Positions 57,242 through 64,000 of a stretch of 64,000 bases of DNA are shown one piece after another. Source of the DNA: Astrocystis sublimbata (lineage: Eukaryota > Ascomycota > Sordariomycetes > Xylariales > Xylariaceae). A program made the translations under genes and the position numbers. The stretch covers positions 1-64,000 of the forward strand of contig JAJNNY010000046.1 of the NCBI GenBank assembly GCA_022453515.1, read 5' to 3'. Below the pieces are notes generated by a model, which was given only the letters and a program-made list of their open reading frames with translations, ran no database searches and was not told the DNA's origin. Positions within the stretch are counted from its first letter, which is position 1; each line of letters begins with the position of its first letter.

Positions 57242-58317
57242 GTGGGCGGGGCGTGGTGTGTGTGTGTTACGCATTTGCATCTATCCCGTGTACGTGATAT
57301 GGCGTATTGTTGTTTGGGTCGTGATTTTACTTTGATCTACCTACCTAATCACCTACCTACCTACCCTGGGATTTATTACGGGGGAAGGGCGATTATATGG
57401 GCATCTACATGCATAGCAAGGCGTTTCTGAGAGTTGAGGATCTTTGCTTTATGGGTTGATTCTACCGAGACTACCTTACCTAGGTTCACATCTAGACTAG
57501 GAGGGAAATAAGGAGCTGGCTGACTGACTGGCTGACTGGCTGAATGGCATATTTATCATGAGGACATAAACCTACCTACTAGATCAGTGCCAGCTCGGCT
57601 CATCATCTTAGCTGGTACCTACTTAGTAGCTAATAATTATTGATATATCAACCCCCCCAAATTTTGTCTCGTTGACTGTTAACGTACTCCCACTTCAGTT
57701 TCCCCCAAATTCAAGGTCCTACGTTGGCCCAACACGATGACTATTTTCAAGGGCGAGTGGGCTAAGAAAGTGGTAACCCGACAAGCTACGATGAAGTGCA
57801 TTCAGTAATGGCTCGTCAATGGTCATACAAAGGCAAAAGACACTCTTCTGTGTAGAAGTACTTAAATTGGCCTCACCCCTATTGCTCTGCTATTGTAGCT
57901 CAAACTCCTATGTATGGTAACGGGTGCTGAATTGATTCCGGTAGGTAGAACAGAGATGCTCCGCTTGTGGTACTAAGTACCTAGGTACATATATGCAATG
58001 CAAGTGCGGTACGGCCAGTTAGCTCGTCCGGCATCCGTAGATTGATCCACTGGATTGGCCCAAGCCTCAGGGGTTGCCATTTGCTCACCTTCACATGTCA
58101 ACCTTAGCTCTATCCCTTGCAAGAAGCAAGAAGCGACATACACTGCAACCTGGACTCAAGCTCTTGCCCAGCTGCTTGCATCCACTCACTCACTCACTCG
58201 TTCACTCATTCATTCAACTTTTTAGATTTGCTGTGATGATAGAACATGCCCGACGCGCCGTGATCCATCGAGCCCGACTGATTGGCCGGCCATCTGGCCA
58301 TGCAATGCAAGTGAGCC
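57242..58317. other. Intergenic region between RAD50 and the STB6-like gene
   Basis: About 1.1 kb. CTACCTACCTACC tracts lie at about 57338-57365, GACTGACTGGCTGACTGGCTG at about 57522-57542, and CACTCACTCACTC just upstream of the next gene (about 58185-58200). No gene is seen. Confidence 0.4.
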
Positions 58318-61185
58318 ATGTCGGCAAGGAAGATAGCGTCCTACAATGACGAAACCACCCACTCCCGAGACGACGATGCCGCCGCCGCACTTACCCGAAC
58401 CCTCTCCCACAACGCCGCCGCCCGCGTCTCCAGGTCCGACACTCCCATATACCCCTCGACCTTGAAGCAAGCCCCCGCCGCTGCCGAGCGACCCGCCTCT
58501 CCCAACTCCGAGCGCCGCAATGTCGTGATCCCGGACCCCGTCGCTTTCAGGTACCTGGAGGAGGACAAAAGCGTCAGGGTCGTCGAGCGCAAAGCCGAGC
58601 TCAAAGGCTACGAACTGTACCTCGTCGAGCAATGGGCCTGCTCGCGCCAAACGCCGACCCTCGTCATCGTCACCTACACCGGCGATGCGAACCACGGTGT
58701 CGTCATCGGCGTGCTTTCCGTTCCAGCCGACGAGAAGGCATGGTCCCCGCGACTGCGCATCTACTTCAAGGCCATCCACCAATACCATGCCCGACCGCGA
58801 GACACGGAGCTGGGCGAGCTGATGGTTACGAATCTCAGCAGCTTCCCCTCCGCTCTTACCGTCATGTCCGTTCCCGGTGGAAACATTAAGAATCAGCGGC
58901 GGACATTCATCGTTAATGAGAATCTCAAAAGACTGGGCTGCTCGGGCCGCTCGGGCATTGCGCTATCCGAACCCATACCCGCTGCTAAAGCGAAATTCAG
59001 CCAGCTTTACAAGACGAGCATCAAGGTATCGACCGAAGAGGCCGTCATTGAGCTGGTCAAGTTCTGCCAAGTCGCCCTCTACCTGTTCGGCAAGCTGGAC
59101 CAGGTCTACATCGATGGCCTACTCTGCGATGTAACAGAGACCTCTGTCGGCGACTGGTGGACCGAGTTCGGCGTCGAGTACTTCAACGTGGAACCAACTG
59201 ACGGCATACTCGGGCCCACGACCGTGGCTGCAGTCCTGGGCTTGTTGGCCGGAGCGCGGAATCGGTTGAGCTACTGGGGCGCTCCCGTCCCGAAAGATGT
59301 CTTCGACATCGACACCATGGAGCGAGGCATCTCGCATTTTCAGAAATATCACAAAATTGAGAGGACACGCAAACTGAACCGGCAGACTATGCGGAAACTC
59401 CACACGCTCACTGCCAAGGCAGCGGCGGGTGAGGGCTGGGGTGTGCAGAAGGCGGTCAAGTCGACGGTCACAGATATAGGCGGCAAGCGAGGCGAGATGG
59501 TCCTGGGCATGGTCGGAAGCCGCGACAAAGGCGCCATTGGCGACATCGAAACCATCGATCTCGACCGTTTCGTTGGACTTGTTTCAGGAGAACGTGCCAA
59601 ATGGCTGTGGCATGGGAAAGCGAAGCGTACGCCCATGCTAGAACACGAGAAGTCCGGTCCTGACATTGTCTTACTGGGTAAAGACGGCAAGGAAGATCTA
59701 CGGGCGTCTTTCGAAGAAGACCCCAGCCAGCGGCAGAAAGAGGATTCTTCCCCAGCGGTATACGCTGCGACGCCTGTGCCTGGCTCGTCGGCCAGCATGA
59801 TCGCAGCCGATAGCCCCGGCGACAAAGATGCGCTGCGCCGCGGCGTGTTCAAGAGCGTGGCCCGTGATGCGCGGTCGGGGCTCGGGCGCATCAAAGACGC
59901 CATGACGAGCGGGACTGGTCTGCGCGGACATGCGGGCCGGCCGTCCCGGGATGAATCTGCTGAGTTTCCTTTCGGCGGCTCGCAAAACTCGTTTCTGTCC
60001 GGGAGTACCTCGGCAGGCTTCGTCAATACACCGGGGCCAATCACGGGCTCGGCGCAGCTTGGACGGGCGTTTACGTGGAAGAATAAGCCGGAGGAATACG
60101 CGAATGCGACAAGGAAGGACAAGGATTCCTCGGGCTCTACAGCTGCTGCTACGCCAGGGCCAGGATCAGGGTCGGGATCTAATAATATTGCTACGGCGAT
60201 ACCCTTGAATGATAATGAGACTCCGACCGGAACAGGCGAGTCGAGAGTCCCTGCGAGGATCAACGAGGCGATTCAGAGGTTGGCTTCAAATGATAAGAGG
60301 CATTTGTCTCAGATCCAACACCACGTCCAGGACAACCCTACCACGGCGGGCACGTCTGTTGCTGGGTCCGTGGCAGGCGAGCGGACAATGAGCGAAGTGG
60401 AGAATGAAGACGTTTTAGCAGCAGTGGCGTATCGCTCCTCGCCGGTATTTTCTAGTTTACGGCGCCGTCATAGCTTGGCTGGGTGTCAACCAGACTTGAG
60501 TAACAGGCAGATGGCCGAAGCCCGCTGGGCTCGAAGGCTATCGTTTGGCGATGCCGAGGAAGCTGTTCTTACATGGGAAGAGATCGTAGGCGTAGGGGTA
60601 GGCTCACTATCTACTGAATTTCTGGATGGTGTCGAGGGAGACGCAAATACATTTCCAAATGCCAAGACAGGACAAGGACAAGGACAACAATTATCAACAT
60701 CAACGACAAGAAGCCATACTCCCATTGAAGTAGCGCAGGCCATGTACCTCTCCATCAATAACATCTCCAAGACCCTCTCGCCCTGGGCCAAGAGCCACGT
60801 GCGCGCCCTCGAAGCCAGCAGCAAGACATACGCGCGGCAGGCCTCGAGCCTACAGACTACCTACGCCGACTCATCAACCCTGTTCTCTCGCGCCCAACAC
60901 GACCACGAGGAGATTCTGGCCGACTACCGCGAAAACCTCACTGAGTCTTTGGGCAGGATCGAAGGCGAGGCCGCGAAGCTAGAATATGAGATTACGGCGC
61001 TGTTGGGACGGGTTCAGGAAGTCGAAGATAGTGCTGCGCAGTATGAGATTCAGGTCGAGGAGGTGGAGATGAGGGCTGATGAGCTGAAGGCACAGCTTGA
61101 GATGGAAGGCTGGCTGCATTGGATTGTCAGGAGGTGTACGGGGGTTGGGACGGGGGCGAATATTACTAGGGGGAGGGGGGAGTGA
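58318..61185 (+). CDS. STB6-like protein (Sin3-binding STB2/STB6 family)
   Basis: A single exon of 955 residues. The N-terminal half (about 70-440) is the conserved STB6-like domain: VAFRYLEEDKSVRVVERKAELKGYELYLVEQWAC, VIVTYTGD, RIYFKAIHQYHARPRDTELGE, LMVTNLSSFPSALTV, DGLLCDVTETSVGDWWTEFG, GILGPTTVAAVLG and GERAKWLWHGK. The middle (about 450-800) is low-complexity and probably disordered. The C-terminus (about 810-925) is a coiled coil. Yeast STB2 and STB6 were found as binding partners of the Sin3 histone-deacetylase scaffold; the role in filamentous fungi is unknown to me. A membrane-like short hydrophobic tail (WLHWIVRRC) closes the coiled coil. The start at 58318 is the first Met of the frame. 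Confidence 0.85.
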   Translation: MSARKIASYNDETTHSRDDDAAAALTRTLSHNAAARVSRSDTPIYPSTLKQAPAAAERPASPNSERRNVVIPDPVAFRYLEEDKSVRVVERKAELKGYELYLVEQWACSRQTPTLVIVTYTGDANHGVVIGVLSVPADEKAWSPRLRIYFKAIHQYHARPRDTELGELMVTNLSSFPSALTVMSVPGGNIKNQRRTFIVNENLKRLGCSGRSGIALSEPIPAAKAKFSQLYKTSIKVSTEEAVIELVKFCQVALYLFGKLDQVYIDGLLCDVTETSVGDWWTEFGVEYFNVEPTDGILGPTTVAAVLGLLAGARNRLSYWGAPVPKDVFDIDTMERGISHFQKYHKIERTRKLNRQTMRKLHTLTAKAAAGEGWGVQKAVKSTVTDIGGKRGEMVLGMVGSRDKGAIGDIETIDLDRFVGLVSGERAKWLWHGKAKRTPMLEHEKSGPDIVLLGKDGKEDLRASFEEDPSQRQKEDSSPAVYAATPVPGSSASMIAADSPGDKDALRRGVFKSVARDARSGLGRIKDAMTSGTGLRGHAGRPSRDESAEFPFGGSQNSFLSGSTSAGFVNTPGPITGSAQLGRAFTWKNKPEEYANATRKDKDSSGSTAAATPGPGSGSGSNNIATAIPLNDNETPTGTGESRVPARINEAIQRLASNDKRHLSQIQHHVQDNPTTAGTSVAGSVAGERTMSEVENEDVLAAVAYRSSPVFSSLRRRHSLAGCQPDLSNRQMAEARWARRLSFGDAEEAVLTWEEIVGVGVGSLSTEFLDGVEGDANTFPNAKTGQGQGQQLSTSTTRSHTPIEVAQAMYLSINNISKTLSPWAKSHVRALEASSKTYARQASSLQTTYADSSTLFSRAQHDHEEILADYRENLTESLGRIEGEAAKLEYEITALLGRVQEVEDSAAQYEIQVEEVEMRADELKAQLEMEGWLHWIVRRCTGVGTGANITRGRGE

Positions 61186-61612
61186 GTGAGGGGGGTTGAG
61201 AATTGTAGTGAGAAGCTGTGGGTGAGTAGGTGGGTGAGTGAGATGCTATATCTTGGCCATTGGAGACGTATGAATACTTACTTAGGCACAGATGAAACTA
61301 GTGGTGTATAAGTAGCTACCTAGATATTCCATATTATTACCTACCTTGCAGCAGTCCTTATTTTAGAAAACGAATACCCAGGCTATGTTATGTTATATGT
61401 GTTCTTATTCTTTATATACTCATGAAGCTGTGATATTTTCATGTCGTCCATTCTTGGCGAAGCATACTTGAGGTGCCCCAAGTACATACTAGTAATCGTC
61501 ATATAATGACTAACAATATCATAGAAAGTTATAATAAAAAACCCTTTATTTTACTTGGTTGCTCCTCCTTTTAGAAACAATGCTATCTATGCCATATGTG
61601 TTTTATGTTACA
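61186..61612. other. Convergent intergenic region
   Basis: About 430 bp between convergent genes; AT-rich 3' UTR-like sequence with a CTACCTA tract near 61315-61345. Nothing else is recognised. Confidence 0.4.
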
Positions 61613-63016
61613 TCACGAATGAACCATGTTACCTAGGTAATTTATCGAAAGCGGCCGCCGCACGTAGCGTTCGGAAGCGTCCGAAGCGTGAACCCTTTGT
61701 CTCGATAATGGAGCAGTGTATAGTAAACCGTCATGATCTTGTGACGATAGGATACTGAGAAGTTCATGTAGATCTGGTCCTAGGATCTTTCTGCGGCGGT
61801 CATGGTTTGTCTCGGATAGCATCTCAACACCGCCGTCGCGCGGGGGTGTTGAAGCGGCTGTCATGTACTTTATCACTGGCCAGAGCTCACTTGATCGCGC
61901 TTTCTGAACCAACTCGCTAACGCCAGATTGTAAGGCCTCGAGGAGTTCCTGTGTGCACTGTATCAGTACATTGGGAACGCACGTCGGTGAGGTGTGTTTG
62001 AACCGGACTCACCTGTAGATAGCGGTCCATCGTCTCCAATGCTATTATAGCCGCCGTGGCAGCGCGGCTGCGCTCCCGCAGCCTCTCGCGCGTCTTATCG
62101 CTCGCGGGCTGTTCCCGTGCAATGATGAGACTCCGTAGTTCTTCATGATAGCCTCTTGATTGCTCGGAAATCCGGCGCAGTGCCTCCATCACCTGCAACA
62201 TATGGGATTGTGTCTCTTCGTTTTGGGTGCGATTTATTTCCGTCCCGCGTGAGACTATGTCTTTCAGATTGCTTTCTATCTGCAATAAAGCCTGGCGTGT
62301 CTCCTGACGTGTGGTCGCGTGGTGTAATTCGCTATGTCTTCGCGTAGCTTCGTGTTCGTCGCGGATCAGAACACTTTGGTCTGACAGTGTGCGTTGAAAT
62401 ACGTCGGCGCCAGAGAGTATGGCGTCGAGAATCTCCTTGGTTCGCGCATCGCAGTTGTCCAAGTATGGCGCAACGCGTGTCTCTAGAGACTTGAGCTGTT
62501 GTCTAAATGGACAGGAAAGACAGGCAACCATTAGCAACAAGCCAAATGATATACAAAAACATAAATAACAATATCGCTTCAAAGACTAGTTGGTGATTAC
62601 CTCGTTTCTACACAGACGTGCAGGTTAAGTTCCTCCCTGAATCTCGCTAGTCTGGCGTCTAATTCCTGGACCTTCTCTCTGCTCCATACGCTTTTGATCG
62701 CTTTCCGCATGCTCTTCCATTTCGTCCTCGTCCCCTCCACCTTCAAGCGATCCAGGACACCGAGTAATTCAGCCGCGGCCTCTGCGACCTTGGTACAGAT
62801 ACTTCGTAGAGATTCGTCGGCAGTGGAACAAGCTGCGCTTCTGACTGCGTCGCTCAATGTCGCCAAATATGTGGCGGCGTCCTTAATCGCCGCATTGTCA
62901 TCTAGCACGCCGTCGTTTGATCGGTACAGCTCTACCCCCTTTGATAAGCATTTTCTTCCGACCTCGATGAGTTGGACGATATTAGAGATGGTTTGGACGG
63001 TCGCGAGGGCCTCCAT
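61613..63016 (-). CDS. Orphan N-terminal domain of a fungal STAND/NLR protein, without NACHT
   Basis: Three exons: 62601-63016, 62013-62502 and 61613-61948, in phase with GT-AG splice sites, giving 413 residues. The first 140 residues match the N-terminal domain seen at the front of many fungal NACHT-type NLR (STAND) proteins: MEALATVQTISNIVQLIEVGRKCLSKGVELY, KWKSMRKAIKSVWSREKVQEL and ARFREELNLHVCVETR. A helical coiled segment follows (about 140-300). Full-length family members then continue into a NACHT ATPase and WD40, ankyrin or TPR repeats. Here the third exon instead gives a short tail of about 110 residues and a stop, with no Walker motif. Such proteins act in non-self recognition and regulated cell death. 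This one is a truncated gene or a stand-alone adaptor or effector of the NLR system. Confidence 0.72.
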
Positions 63017-63586
63017 TGTTTCGCGGCATTTGATGATTTAGGTCAAGTGAGAGAGGTTGGAAATTCAAGGAGGGGTCCGCAATGCTACCTACCTACCTAC
63101 TCGACTTAGGCTTGTGTGAACAGCGATGAGAAGGCAGTGCATACCTGGGGCTGGATCAATCACCTGCACGAAGTCCTAGGCGCATGTGTAATGTGTGGCA
63201 GTGCTGCGTGTTGTAATGTGCATGTGTGAGTTCTTAAAGCTGGCCTATATGACCACGATTACTTCGTCCTTGAGATTTATCATCGCGATGCACCTTGCGG
63301 TCGAATCGTTTTCACGATGAGGTTTGATCCCAGTCAGATGTACAGGTTTATTCGTGGTACGCAATGATAATGTTGTAAACCACTACAATCATTAGGGAAG
63401 TTCATTTTGGCGTTATCAGCAGTCATCACAGCCCCCGAACCCCTGACAGCTGAACACTATTTCATTGCGCACCAATTGAGTTCTCATAAACGACTTTCTT
63501 TTGCATATAAGTATGAGAATCACTAGTGGACTGCGGACGCAGGTCGCTGATCATTGCGCGCCTATCATTGGCATAATTATGTCCAA
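63017..63586. other. Intergenic region
   Basis: About 570 bp between the start of the NLR-like gene and the 3' end of the next minus-strand gene. It includes a CTACCTACCTACC tract at 63087-63099. No gene is seen. Confidence 0.4.
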
Positions 63587-64000
63587 TCACCGCTTCCCCG
63601 AATCTGATAGCTTCGTCTTAATAAGGTGGACCGGCTCACAAGTCGGGTTGCTCGCCTCGCTGCCATAGTTGATCCAAGCCAGACTCCACTGCGTAGCCGA
63701 CGTCCAGAACTGCCAACACACGGCCCAGTTGTCTACCCAAGTCATTAGTACACGAGCCTTCATAAAGCCCCGGGCCAGATCTCCAGAACTCACCATACAT
63801 GTGATACACACTGAGATCGGGCCGCTCATTCGCCACCACGGCCGTGTCGTCGTATAAAGAGGTCAGGTAGAAGTGATCCTCGTCGTCAAAGCCGCCGAGA
63901 TCGACGGCGTCGCAATCTGCTCCGAACCTGGGGACGGCGACGTTGCTAACGGTGTTGGGCTCGATGACCAGGGCTCTGCCATTCCGGCTGTTGTTACTGT
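63587..64000 (-). CDS. Unknown protein, C-terminal part only (5' end off window)
   Basis: Exon parts 63794-64000 (continuing past the right edge) and 63587-63732 are joined by intron 63733-63793 (GTGAGT...TAG) in phase. The visible 116 residues include RALVIEPNTVSNVAVPRFGADCDAV, an acidic DLGGFDDEDHFYLTSLYDD stretch and a Trp/Cys-rich end (NWAVCWQFWTSATQWSLAWINYG). I do not recognise the family. The unspliced frame would end earlier, but the spliced version keeps an aromatic, protein-like end. Function cannot be inferred. Confidence 0.5.

Overview
The window is nuclear DNA from a filamentous ascomycete (Pezizomycotina), most likely a Sordariomycete. Short GT-AG introns of about 45-95 bp interrupt many genes. 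A white collar 2 photoreceptor subunit, a DUF7721/beta-flanking-type protein and an STB6-like protein are all typical of that group. Intergenic DNA is peppered with TACCTACCTA/TAGGTAGGTA tracts. I cannot place it to order or species.

Layout. 1-8.5 kb: an SSU1-type sulfite efflux pump (cut by the left edge) stands back to back with a PAPS-reductase-like gene that has lost its nucleotide-binding half. An Asp/Glu racemase, an unknown 366-aa protein and a vacuolar-type MFS transporter with an in-frame stop follow. 9.2-24 kb is a housekeeping block: MIC60, a Rab5/Vps21 GTPase, SAC1 phosphoinositide phosphatase (with a 5-bp duplication in its active-site motif), tRNA-Asp, and two adjacent folylpolyglutamate synthase paralogues. 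24-37 kb is a gene-poor accessory stretch holding one recognisable gene (a mitochondrial TMEM70-like protein), several decayed tandem repeats and three copies of a TATA plus C-rich module. 37-47 kb: a DsbA-like protein, an HPP-family membrane protein convergent with an FAD monooxygenase, a DUF7721/beta-flanking-type protein and WC-2. 47-53 kb is again gene-poor, with a small Pro/Lys-rich gene and a possible epimerase relic. 53-64 kb: RAD50, an STB6-like protein, an orphan N-terminal domain of a fungal NLR (STAND) protein, and the end of an unknown gene cut by the right edge.

Several genes form functional neighbourhoods: sulfite production beside sulfite export (though the reductase is probably dead), endosomal Rab5 divergent from SAC1, and duplicated folate polyglutamylation genes. 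The most notable feature is the number of damaged or truncated genes: PAPS reductase, MFS transporter, SAC1 and the NLR fragment. I found no undescribed system that I can prove. The best candidates are the orphan NLR N-domain, the PP-loop-less PAPS reductase beside SSU1, and the repeated promoter-like modules in the 24-33 kb island. All exon structures were read by eye from splice signals and reading frame; none has been tested against transcripts.
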